DNA of 64,000 bases from CAVUOA01 sp963742955. Its GTDB lineage: Bacteria > Bacteroidota > Ignavibacteria > Tepidaquicellales > OLB5. The position numbers and the translations under genes were made by a program. Positions 8,140 to 15,578 of this stretch are shown in pieces; the first letter of the stretch is position 1; the number at the start of each line of letters is the position of its first letter. Below the pieces are notes generated by a model, which worked only from the letters and a program-made list of their open reading frames with translations, ran no database searches and was not told where the DNA came from. The DNA is taken from positions 1,922,001 to 1,986,000 of the forward strand of contig CAVUOA010000008.1 in assembly GCA_963742955.1 (NCBI GenBank), written 5' to 3'.

Positions 8140-9014
8140 CTCTGAAAGAGTTTTATAAAAAACATGCAAAGGATATTGAAATTGCAGTAAAAGCAGCCCT
8201 TGCAGAGGATAGGGTGAGGGAAGATATTACAACAAACCTGCTTTTCGGAAGAAATATTTTCGGAAGACCGAAATCAGCTAAGCTGCTTTGCAAAGAAGAT
8301 TGTATCCTTGCCGGGATTGAAATATTCAAAAAAGTATTTAAAACACTTTATCCTGATACGGCATTTAAAAGTTATTTCAAAGACGGAGAAAAGCTCCGGA
8401 ACAAATCCGTTGTTCTTGAAGTAAAAGCTCCATTGGTAATTTTACTCGAAGGCGAAAGGACAGCGTTGAACTTCCTGCAGAGAATGTCTGGTATTGCAAC
8501 ACTGACGAATGAATTTGTCAGGAGGCTTAAATATAAAAACGCAAAGATTCTGCACACGCGAAAGACAACTCCCGGGTTCAGAGTGTTTGAGCTTGCTGCT
8601 GTAAAAACAGGCGGCGGTGATTTCCACAGGTTTGACCTCAGCTCATCGGTAATGATTAAAGATAATCATATTGAAGCTGTGGGCTCTGTTAATAATGTTC
8701 TTGAATATATGAAGAATATAAAGCTCACCGGAAAGCAAAAGCACAGGTTCGATATTGAAGTAAAGAACATAAATGAACTTAAAGAGGTGTTAAAGGTAAA
8801 GAATTTGGTTAAGATTGTAATGCTGGATAACTTTGTGAAGAAGGATATACCAATAGCAATTAGTATGTTAAAGAACTGCGGTATAAAAACAGAGCTGTCC
8901 GGAGGCATAAATCTGGATAATTTTGGGAAGCTTCAGCAGCCTGGAATTGATTATTATTCAATCGGGATGCTGACACATTCCTATAAATCAATCGATTTTT
9001 CACTCGAATTTTAA
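8136..9014 (+). CDS. nadC: Nicotinate-nucleotide pyrophosphorylase (carboxylating)
   Basis: Quinolinate phosphoribosyltransferase of NAD synthesis: converts quinolinate and PRPP to nicotinate mononucleotide. Diagnostic stretches are EGERTALNFLQRMSGIAT, HTRKTTPGFRVFELAAVKTGGG, HRFDLSSSVMIKDNHIE, and the terminal ELSGGINLDNF...GIDYYSIGMLTHS. I chose the ATG at 8136, which overlaps the Trm112-like stop as ATGA, giving 292 aa. A start at 8124 would add four residues and overlap more. nadA and nadB are not in the window. Confidence 0.95.
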   Translation: MTLKEFYKKHAKDIEIAVKAALAEDRVREDITTNLLFGRNIFGRPKSAKLLCKEDCILAGIEIFKKVFKTLYPDTAFKSYFKDGEKLRNKSVVLEVKAPLVILLEGERTALNFLQRMSGIATLTNEFVRRLKYKNAKILHTRKTTPGFRVFELAAVKTGGGDFHRFDLSSSVMIKDNHIEAVGSVNNVLEYMKNIKLTGKQKHRFDIEVKNINELKEVLKVKNLVKIVMLDNFVKKDIPIAISMLKNCGIKTELSGGINLDNFGKLQQPGIDYYSIGMLTHSYKSIDFSLEF

Positions 9015-9100
9015 AAAAAACAAAAATTCAAAAATATTGCTTATTTATTCAATTATTTATAAATTGCATCCAATAACCAACCAAAATAGGAGAAATCAAA

Positions 9101-9640
9101 ATGACATTAAACTACAATAAACTCAAATTTATCATAGCTTTATTTGTGATTCTGGGTTTAGCAGTTGCTTGCGGGTCAAAAAAAGACTCATCCGATAAAA
9201 AAGAAGACACCAAAAAGGAAGAAACGAAGAAGGAAGATACAAAGTCAGACGAAAAGAAAACCGATGATACCAAGAGTGATGATAGCCAATTCAGCGGAGC
9301 AAAATTATATTTTTGCGAAGAATATACAGATGGAAAAGAAATTGGCAAATCTGATGCATTTACAATTTCATCAGGCGGCGGATATTTTACATGTATGATT
9401 GATTTAAGACCTTCGGGCAAAAAAATCGGCGTTGGAAAGCTTGATTTGCGTATTACAAAACTCACCGGTGACGGAGAGAAAATTATAGATACAAAGAATT
9501 TTGACGTTCAGCCGGATTGGGATTACATATTTTTCGATAAGTTCTATACATTCCATTCCGAAGGAAAATATAAAATTACTGCTTTAAAACCGGACGGAAC
9601 ACCTGTTGCAAGCGGTGAAGTAAAAATCAGTTACAGATAA
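9101..9640 (+). CDS. Lipoprotein with Lys/Asp/Glu-rich linker and duplicated C-terminal domain
   Basis: 179-aa predicted lipoprotein. A hydrophobic segment ends in the lipobox LAVAC with acylated Cys24. A highly charged low-complexity linker follows (about 28-66, repeated KKED/KKEET/KKTDD units) as a spacer. A compact domain of about 110 residues begins at KLYFCEEYTDG and ends in VKISYR. That domain is clearly homologous to the next gene product (LYFCE...F.ISS.G.YF...DW..F.K..TFH..GKY.I...V...YR). Function is unknown. A good Shine-Dalgarno sequence (TAGGAGA) precedes the ATG. Confidence 0.8.
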   Translation: MTLNYNKLKFIIALFVILGLAVACGSKKDSSDKKEDTKKEETKKEDTKSDEKKTDDTKSDDSQFSGAKLYFCEEYTDGKEIGKSDAFTISSGGGYFTCMIDLRPSGKKIGVGKLDLRITKLTGDGEKIIDTKNFDVQPDWDYIFFDKFYTFHSEGKYKITALKPDGTPVASGEVKISYR

Positions 9641-9666
9641 TTCAGGTGCTGCCTGATACTATAGTA

Positions 9667-9695
9667 TTGACTTAAATTACGAGGTAAATTAATTA
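9667..9695 (+). promoter_or_regulatory. Possible sigma-70-type promoter for the 9718 gene
   Basis: TTGACT at 9667-9672 and TAATTA at 9690-9695 are separated by 17 bases. The ATG at 9718 with its AAGGGG ribosome site follows shortly after. The -10 box is a weak match, so this is tentative. Confidence 0.3.
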
Positions 9696-9717
9696 ATAAA
9701 TTAAAAAAGGGGATAAA

Positions 9718-10122
9718 ATGCTGAAAAAATTTCTTACAGTTTCATTTTTTGTCTTAACACTGTTTGCTTTATCAGGCATTACAAAGGGACAAACGCTTTA
9801 TTTCTGCGAGAGTGTTGATAATGACGGTTACCCGGTAACAGAAAGCACCGTGTTCAACATTTCAAGCAGCGGAAGCTACTTCGATTTTCTTGTAAGGCTG
9901 CCTTACGCTGTTAACTGCCGTTCGGTTAGATATGAAATTTATAAAGTCGACCGCGCAGGCAACGAATCTTATGACAATACCATTTACCAGGATACAGAAA
10001 AAGACTGGACATGGTTTTATAAACAGGTAACGTTTTATGATGCAGCAAAGTACAATATTTATGTTTACGACTGTTACGATTATTTGCTGACTTCAGGCTC
10101 TGTGAGAACTCAATACAGATAA
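9718..10122 (+). CDS. Exported paralogue of the preceding lipoprotein domain
   Basis: 134-aa secreted protein: signal peptide MLKKFLTVSFFVLTLFALSG with cleavage near ITKGQ, then a single domain of about 108 aa. That domain aligns end to end with the C-terminal domain of the 9101-9640 lipoprotein (shared LYFCE start, FNISSSGSYFDF, DW.WF.K.VTF..AKYNI, and final YR). Here it is soluble or periplasmic rather than lipid-anchored. The pair looks like a tandem duplication in which only one copy keeps the lipobox and charged spacer. Strong ribosome site AAGGGG; followed by a terminator at 10158. I recognise no family function. Confidence 0.75.
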   Translation: MLKKFLTVSFFVLTLFALSGITKGQTLYFCESVDNDGYPVTESTVFNISSSGSYFDFLVRLPYAVNCRSVRYEIYKVDRAGNESYDNTIYQDTEKDWTWFYKQVTFYDAAKYNIYVYDCYDYLLTSGSVRTQYR

Positions 10123-10157
10123 TTAAATTAAAGGATTAGATTTTAATAATTAATTTT

Positions 10158-10196
10158 GGTCAATTCCCGTTCAAAAACGGGGATTGACCTTTTTAT
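10158..10196 (+). terminator. Rho-independent terminator after the 9718-10122 gene
   Basis: GGTCAATTCCCGTT pairs with AACGGGGATTGACC (14 bp with one G-T wobble), followed by TTTTTATT. It ends right before the flippase ATG. This rules out the longer flippase ORF that would begin with TTG at 10156 inside the hairpin. Confidence 0.85.
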
Positions 10197-10197
10197 T

Positions 10198-11700
10198 ATG
10201 CTCGAAAAAATTAAGAGTCTTTCTAAGGAAACGCTGATTTACGGCATCAGCACTATAGTTGGAAGATTTTTAAACTTTATTCTTGTACCTTTCTATACAA
10301 ATGTTTTTAAGCCTGCAGAATACGGAATAGTAACACTCGTTTATGCTTACGTTGCCATCCTTAACATTTTTTTCACAATGGGATTCGAGTCGGGATATTT
10401 TAAGTTTGCCTCAACACTGGAGGTCGGCGATGCTAAAGAAAATTTCTCGCTTCCGTTTTTTACGATACTGGTTAACTCGGTCATATTATCTTCTATTATT
10501 TACATATTTTCTGATAACTTAGCCGGTCTTATAGGCCTGCAGGGAGGGTATAGTTATTTCGTAAAATTCGCCGCCTTCATGCTTTTATTCGACGCTATAT
10601 CGTTTATTCCCTTTGCGTACCTGCGTCTGCATAACAGACCGGTCAGATTTATGGCGGTAAAAATTGTAAACATAGTTATTAATGTTACACTGAATTTTGT
10701 TCTTGTGCTTGTTTTTAAATTAGGGCTAGTCTCCGTGTTCATAGCTAATCTAGCGGCTTCAGCTTTTACGTTTCTGCTGCTGACCCCAATTGTTGTTAAA
10801 AATATTACTTTCCGTTTTAATAAAAAATTATTTAGTGAGCTGTGGAGATTCTCTCTGCCCTATATTCCATCTGGCCTTGCATTCATAATGGTTGCGGTGG
10901 TTAACCGTCCGATTATGCAGATTCTAACAGATGATACAACAGTAGGAATTTTCCAGGCAAACTTCCGGCTTGGAATTATTATGATGCTCCTTGTTCAGAT
11001 GTTTGATTATGCCTGGCGACCGTTTTTCCTCAATAACGCCGGAGACCCCAATGCAAAAGATATGTTTTCCAAAGTTATGACGATTTTCACAGGTTTTGCT
11101 TCTGTAATCTTGATAGTATTTACTTTCTTTATTGATAATATAATCAGGATACCGCTTATCCATAAAAAGCATTTAATAGGAGCAGAATACTGGTCAGGCG
11201 TTTATATCGTGCCTATAATTTTGTTCTCCTATCTCATGTACGGAATTTATATTAATCTCATGGCAGGAATTTTTATTGAGAAGAAAACAAAATATCTTCC
11301 TTACATAACCGGTGCAGGGGTGATAATAAATATAGCCGGTAATTTTCTGCTGATTCCTCCCTTCGGGATGTACGGTGCTGCAATAGCAACATTTCTCAGC
11401 TATTTTGTTATGATGGTTTATATTTACTATATATCGGAAAAATTTTATCCCGTGAAATACGAAGTCAACAAAATTATCCTGCTTTTTATTGTAAACTCCG
11501 GAGCCATTATATTCTTTTACCTTATGTTCTACGGGATACTGCCTTCGGGTATATTTTTAAAATTTGCAATTATGATTTTGCTGGCAGGAGCGGTTATATA
11601 TTTATCGGGATTGACAAAAGCGAAGGTTCTGTTTAAGAAAACTGCTGTAAAGAAAACCGAAATCGATGAGGTTGATGTTGAGGATGAGTATATCCCTTAA
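10198..11700 (+). CDS. Polysaccharide flippase (Wzx/MATE-like)
   Basis: 500-aa polytopic inner-membrane protein with about 12-14 spans of the MOP/MATE polysaccharide-transport type. The N-terminal KETLIYGISTIVGRFLNFILVPFYTNVFKPAEYGIVTLVYAY is the standard start of the family. A mid-protein WRFSLPYIPSGLAFIMV repeat-like segment marks the second half. It would flip undecaprenyl-linked O-antigen or exopolysaccharide units. The acidic tail (EIDEVDVEDEYIP) is cytoplasmic. I chose the ATG at 10198 because the upstream TTG lies inside the preceding terminator. No glycosyltransferase cluster adjoins it, so the cargo is unknown. Confidence 0.85.
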   Translation: MLEKIKSLSKETLIYGISTIVGRFLNFILVPFYTNVFKPAEYGIVTLVYAYVAILNIFFTMGFESGYFKFASTLEVGDAKENFSLPFFTILVNSVILSSIIYIFSDNLAGLIGLQGGYSYFVKFAAFMLLFDAISFIPFAYLRLHNRPVRFMAVKIVNIVINVTLNFVLVLVFKLGLVSVFIANLAASAFTFLLLTPIVVKNITFRFNKKLFSELWRFSLPYIPSGLAFIMVAVVNRPIMQILTDDTTVGIFQANFRLGIIMMLLVQMFDYAWRPFFLNNAGDPNAKDMFSKVMTIFTGFASVILIVFTFFIDNIIRIPLIHKKHLIGAEYWSGVYIVPIILFSYLMYGIYINLMAGIFIEKKTKYLPYITGAGVIINIAGNFLLIPPFGMYGAAIATFLSYFVMMVYIYYISEKFYPVKYEVNKIILLFIVNSGAIIFFYLMFYGILPSGIFLKFAIMILLAGAVIYLSGLTKAKVLFKKTAVKKTEIDEVDVEDEYIP

Positions 11701-12248
11701 TGTTTATGACCGTGTCCGTGATGCTCCTCGTGAATCATCTCCAGCATCTCTTCTTTCTTATCGCCTTTCTTCGCGCTTACCGATACAATAAACGAAGGCA
11801 CTCCAACATCATTTGTAACACAGGGAACCAGCACCGAGAAAATTAATATCGGCACAAACAAAAGCGCTTTAAGCGAAAGTATGTTCACACCGAATGTAAT
11901 CAGGTATAACCCTGCGGCAAGTGAGGAAATGAGTATATGCGCGCCGTGAGTGTAGCGTGAGAGCTTGCGCACCGATTGCGAGAGAAAATACCCGATAACA
12001 GCGCCGGAAATTATGAATATCCATGATATAACCGGCTCCTCGATTATGCAGACGTGGAAGCTCATATCATAATTCAGCAGAAGCCCGCCGATGTACGGGA
12101 AAACTATATCGCTCAAAGTGCACGTAATAGCCGATGTTGCTATAGCGGCAAATATGGCAATCCAGACGTTTCGCCTGTAAATACTGAACAGCGCAGCCGG
12201 TGTAAGCGCAGCAAAAAACAGGTGAGAGATAAAAAATCCTTCAAACAT
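11697..12248 (-). CDS. Polytopic membrane protein with histidine-rich C-terminus
   Basis: About 183 aa, with five or six hydrophobic segments (FFISHLFFAALTPAALFSIY, WIAIFAAIATSAITCTL, ISWIFIISGAVIGYFL, ILISSLAAGLYLITFGV, ALLFVPILIFSVLVPCV) and a cytoplasmic tail HEEHHGHGHKH that could bind Ni, Co, Zn or Cu. I start at the ATG at 12248, which overlaps the stop of the upstream 66-aa gene by eight bases; a start at 12287 would overlap it much more. The MFEGF start faintly recalls CbiM-type metal transporters, but the CbiM core is not convincing. Last gene of a three-gene minus-strand cluster. Confidence 0.6.
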   Translation of the reverse strand: MFEGFFISHLFFAALTPAALFSIYRRNVWIAIFAAIATSAITCTLSDIVFPYIGGLLLNYDMSFHVCIIEEPVISWIFIISGAVIGYFLSQSVRKLSRYTHGAHILISSLAAGLYLITFGVNILSLKALLFVPILIFSVLVPCVTNDVGVPSFIVSVSAKKGDKKEEMLEMIHEEHHGHGHKH

Positions 12249-12441
12249 ATTTTCTGAAATCGGAGCTGCCCTCGGCAGAGGGAGCAAAGAGATATTCTTT
12301 AGCCAGTATTATCAACACTGCCGCAATAAGTACGGCAAATATGGTAAACCAGATATGGTTTGAAAGCTCTACTGCAAATATGTTTTTATGCTTGTGCTCT
12401 GCGGCTATCTGCATGTGCTGTTTCTGAATGAGTGTGGCCAT
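12241..12441 (-). CDS. Small single-span membrane protein
   Basis: 66 aa with one central membrane span (IWFTIFAVLIAAVLIILAKEYLF). A His/Lys-containing N-terminal segment (KQHMQIAAEHKHKN) precedes it, and a short soluble tail follows. Its stop overlaps the start of the His-tailed membrane protein gene, so the two are probably translated together and may form a complex, in the manner of small accessory subunits such as CbiN. That parallel is only positional; I recognise no family. Confidence 0.5.
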   Translation of the reverse strand: MATLIQKQHMQIAAEHKHKNIFAVELSNHIWFTIFAVLIAAVLIILAKEYLFAPSAEGSSDFRKYV

Positions 12442-12451
12442 AATGTATCTG

Positions 12452-12745
12452 TTAAGGTAAATAATCCTTCCAGCGTTCCCTTATTTGCTGCGGGCTCAGC
12501 ATTTTGCCGTCATTGAGGTCTTCCACGATTTTATCTATAATCTTTTTGGCTTCGTCTTTGCGGTAATCTTTAATAAACCCGTCGAAGTAGTGGTTGCCTG
12601 CCATAGCGCGGTTGATTTCGGCGTGTTTGTTGTTTTCGTTTAGCTCGGTATAATACACAACGCGGTATTTATGGTTATATACCGTGTCTTCGTATATTTC
12701 GAACATTATTTTATCTGATTCAAATGCCATTTTGCTGTACCACAT
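12452..12745 (-). CDS. Hypothetical cytoplasmic protein
   Basis: 97 aa (or 92 from the internal ATG at 12730), soluble and charged. A beta-rich first half (KIMFEIYEDTVYNHKYRVVYYTELNE) is followed by a helical second half ending in LSPQQIRERWKDYLP. Ten bases separate it from the next gene, so it heads the three-gene minus-strand cluster. No family recognised. The first start codon touches a composite repeat (12744-12787), so the promoter must lie in or beyond repeat DNA. Confidence 0.5.
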   Translation of the reverse strand: MWYSKMAFESDKIMFEIYEDTVYNHKYRVVYYTELNENNKHAEINRAMAGNHYFDGFIKDYRKDEAKKIIDKIVEDLNDGKMLSPQQIRERWKDYLP

Positions 12746-12787
12746 TCCCGCCCCGCATTAGGTGCGGGATAAACTCCAGCGGGAATC
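12744..12787. repeat. Nested palindrome, ATTCCCGC outer and CCCGCA inner arms
   Basis: Outer arms ATTCCCGC and GCGGGAAT enclose an inner hairpin CCCGCA...TGCGGG and the conserved word GGGATAAACTCC. A second copy with compensating C-to-T/G-to-A changes (ATTCCTGC/GCAGGAAT) is at 36227-36270, and partial relatives are at about 43377-43398 and 61893. Confidence 0.8.
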
Positions 12788-12883
12788 CTATAAATTTTAC
12801 TGATTATTTTTAATTTATCAGCTAATTTATTCTTTTCGGAAATGTTATGCAACATAGAAAGTCCCTCCATATATACCCTGATT

Positions 12884-12916
12884 ATTCATCCTATGACTCT
12901 CAGTCATAGGATGAAT
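12884..12916. repeat. Perfect 33-bp hairpin, ATTCATCCTATGACT arms
   Basis: Arms of 15 bp (ATTCATCCTATGACT and its exact complement) around a CTC loop. Diverged relatives with compensatory differences lie at 56334-56366 and 63381-63430, the latter interrupted by a mini-palindrome. Confidence 0.85.
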
Positions 12917-12967
12917 TACACACATCTTTATTTTTCCAAAAACTTCATTACTTCAAGTAACGGCAAG

Positions 12968-12986
12968 CCTGCCTGCTGCAGGCAGG
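12968..12986. repeat. Mini-palindrome CCTGCCTGC-T-GCAGGCAGG
   Basis: Perfect 9+1+9 palindrome with a PstI-like CTGCAG centre. It is identical to 13199-13217 and differs by the centre base from 3316-3334. Confidence 0.9.
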
Positions 12987-13198
12987 TAAATCAAAACTGG
13001 CCCTTATGTGCAGTTTTTCTAAAAGATTAACCACAGAGAAGCAGAAACGCAAGGTTCAACACTTAAACACTCCGCACTCGAGACACTCAACTGACTCTGC
13101 ACTCCTACCCCCCCCATAACTTGAAGTTATAACAAGTTATAAAAGTGCCCTTTAAATGCAGCATTTTTAAAACAAGTTACCAAACTGCCCTTAAATTG

Positions 13199-13217
13199 CC
13201 TGCCTGCTGCAGGCAGG
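13199..13217. repeat. Mini-palindrome CCTGCCTGC-T-GCAGGCAGG
   Basis: Second identical copy, 212 bases after the last one, followed by CGGTTTTTGC. Confidence 0.9.
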
Positions 13218-13359
13218 CGGTTTTTGCTTTCCGCGCATTTATTTCAAAGAACACTATATAAATATATAACATATATTTGCTTAAATCAATGCAAATATTT
13301 TGCTCTATTACTACTCAGTAGTTGTTGGTCACCAGCATTATCTTGACAAGCTTAACCCC

Positions 13360-13404
13360 GTTGTTGGTGTTGCCTGCCCCGAGTGCTCGGCGGTCACCAA
13401 CAAC
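13360..13404. repeat. GTTGTTGGTG hairpin interrupted by a 21-bp palindromic insert
   Basis: GTTGTTGGTGTTG and TCACCAACAAC, contiguous at 56028-56051, are here separated by 21 bases. The insert starts CCTGCC and contains the palindrome CCGAGTGCTCGG. A more diverged copy starts at 35637. Confidence 0.85.
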
Positions 13405-13638
13405 AAAGAAAGCGGCGCCCTATATATTATTTTGTAGTATTGAGACCAAATTTCCATTGTCAGCTAAATAAATTCTTCAGTGCGGAGCTGAAGAAGAAAG
13501 ATAAATTTAAGCTGAAATGGATTTTTTTGTTTATAAATACCATTTAACTGCTGCCGGATACCGCAATATTGCTGTACCCCACTCGCTTTTTAATTGTTTG
13601 GCTGAATAATATGGGTTAATTTAGGAGAAATAACGCAT

Positions 13639-15065
13639 ATGACCATGAAACAAAATCTACAAATAAACGTAAGTCCTGCCTGCCCGTCCGTCAGGCGGGA
13701 GCGTAGTCGAAGGACAAAAAACATACTAAGCACACTCTTGTTTTATCTTTCCATCCTTTTTTTCATCATCGGCTTTAATTTTAGTGATACCATGGTCGGC
13801 GGCTGGACCAGCAGTTTACGCCGGATTTGAACGGACAAAGTATTAAAGATATAACGTTTCTTGATAGCTTGACAGGATATGTAATTGCCGCACAACATTA
13901 TATTTTAAAGACAACAAACAGTGGAGATAACTGGTCAATAATTTATAATGATACCAGTACAACAAACGGATTCAGCAGAATTGAGTTTATAGATCAAACA
14001 ACAGGCTATGTAGGAGGATTTATAAGTGAAAACTTTAACTATCACATTTTAAAAACAACAAATGCGGGAATAAGCTGGTTTTATATCAACGGTCCTTATC
14101 AGCAGGCTGCAGATGATATGTTTGTATTAAATGAAGATACAGTATGGATTGTTAACAGTGGGGCGCTTTGGCGGAGCTTCCGCACGACAAATGGAGGATG
14201 GTCTGGACAAAATAAATTTAATTGCTTCAGAGGACCCGGGTAAGATATACATGTATAACAGGAATATAGGGTTTGCATCATCAGGAACAGGCGGAGTATT
14301 ATACAAAACCTCCAACAGCGGAGAGAACTGGGTAAGAAATTACCGGAACAGACGGATTCAGAGATATATATTTTGTTGACAACTTAACAGGATGGAAGTG
14401 CTATGGAGCAATTAAAAAAACAACAGATGGTGGTTTGAACTGGGTACAGCAGACGATACCTTACGGGGGTCATAATAACAGGTTCGTCTATGGGAAAAAT
14501 TTCCGTATTAAACGAAGATACTGTTTGGGGTGTCGGAGGAAGTGTACAATATCCTAATTTACAATCCAGAGGGGTAATATATAAAACGATCAACGGAGGT
14601 CAAAACTGGCTGTTCCAGATTCCTGATACAACAATTCATGTATTAGGCGGATATTCTTACATACAATTTATAAATAGAACAACCGGCTGGGCATATACTT
14701 TGGGATTTGAAGGCGGTATTCACACAACAACAGGAGGAGACACGGTTTGGTACACAGGAGTACAGCAGATAGGTTCGGAAATTCCAATACAATTCAGACT
14801 CTATCAAAATTATCCAAATCCTTTTAATCCGAGAACAGTAATCAAATATCAAATAGTAAACAGTAAAAAACAAATATCAAATGTAAAATTGATAGTATAT
14901 GATATCACGGGTAGAGAGATAATAACGCTGGTGAATGAAGTTCAAAATACCGGAACCTACGAAGTTGATTTTTCCGGGAACGGGTTATCAAGCGGAGTAT
15001 ATTTTTATACCTTGTTTGTTAATAACAAATTGTTTGATACGAAAAAAATGATTTTACTTAAATAA
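13639..15065 (+). pseudogene. Ycf48-like secreted propeller protein with T9SS-type C-terminal domain, multiply frameshifted
   Basis: Joined across frames this is one secreted protein of about 475 aa. A signal-like hydrophobic segment (NILSTLLFYLSILFFIIGF) is followed by Ycf48/BNR-type propeller repeats (TTNSGDNW, LTGYV, KTTNAGISW) and a C-terminal sorting-like domain (YQNYPNPFNPRT... to SGVYFYTLFVNNKLFDTKKM). At least four frame changes are needed: near 13809 (ACC AGC should read ACC CAG), near 14200, near 14340 and near 14480. The first 40 codons include a palindromic repeat (13675-13699, CCTGCCTGCCCGTCC...), so the signal-peptide region was invaded. Either decay or sequencing error explains the breaks; the density here suggests real decay is possible. 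Confidence 0.7.
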
Positions 15066-15578
15066 ATCCAATCACTCACCTTAATTATACCCGTGGTGTC
15101 GGGAATGTTTCCCGACGCATTCACGAAGTGAATAATTAGAACACGCCGCGGGCAACAATTTTCCCCTTACAATTTCCTTCCCCAATTTGCTAATTTATTA
15201 TCAACTAACTTAAAACTTCACAATTCCCCATAGTTTATTCCGTTAAGAAACAGTTTTACACTGAAAAGCACAGCTAAACACAAAACCGCGAGGCGGATTG
15301 CATCGGGAAAAATTCCCGGCGCCACATCAATAATGATGGTTTCAATTGAGTCCACTTTCGGGTGACTCTGCTAAACCGAAATATATATAAAATCAACAAT
15401 TCTGATATGGATTCCCGTATGAACATACTTTATATTTTCTTTGAGCCTTTGTGGCAAAATAAGAACATGCTGATTGGATTCCCGTTTTCGCAGGAATGAC
15501 TAATTCCCTCTTATGGTTTGAAAATCTGGATATTTTAACCTAAATTAGCGGTTCATAACTATTAAGAGGTATAAAATA
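15066..15578. other. Intergenic region with nested hairpins and REP-like repeat
   Basis: No gene seen. It holds the empty GTGTCGGG hairpin (15096-15118), itself flanked by the CCCGTGGTGT/ACACGCCGCGGG outer arms. It also has TTCACGAAGTGAA at 15120, a half REP (about 15409) and a full REP-like element GGATTCCCG...AGGAATGAC at 15476-15500. Confidence 0.65.
15096..15118. repeat. Uninterrupted GTGTCGGG hairpin (empty site)
   Basis: GTGTCGGGAA-TG-TTTCCCGACGC forms a near-perfect hairpin. Its reverse complement matches both flanks of the element at 47595-47636, where a 19-bp mini-palindrome separates them. Confidence 0.85.

Larger units (their letters stand above)
12788..13638. other. Repeat-rich intergenic region, no gene
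   Basis: About 850 bases without a supported gene. It contains the perfect 33-bp hairpin at 12884-12916, two mini-palindromes at 12968-12986 and 13199-13217, short hairpins such as ATAACTTGAAGTTAT near 13119, GTTGTTGGTCACCAGC at 13321 and a filled GTTGTTGGTG element at 13360-13404. A purine-rich segment near 13029-13100 resembles degraded ACCACAGAG-type interspersed repeat. Confidence 0.7.

Noticed and set aside
10156..10197. Longer flippase start at TTG 10156
   Set aside because: These codons lie inside a clear terminator hairpin; the ATG at 10198 begins a normal family N-terminus.
12249..12287. Upstream start for the His-tailed membrane protein
   Set aside because: It overlaps the 66-aa gene by 47 bases, while 12248 gives a compact overlap and a hydrophobic start.
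12842..13030. Plus-strand ORF across repeats
   Set aside because: It translates two palindromic repeats and nothing else.
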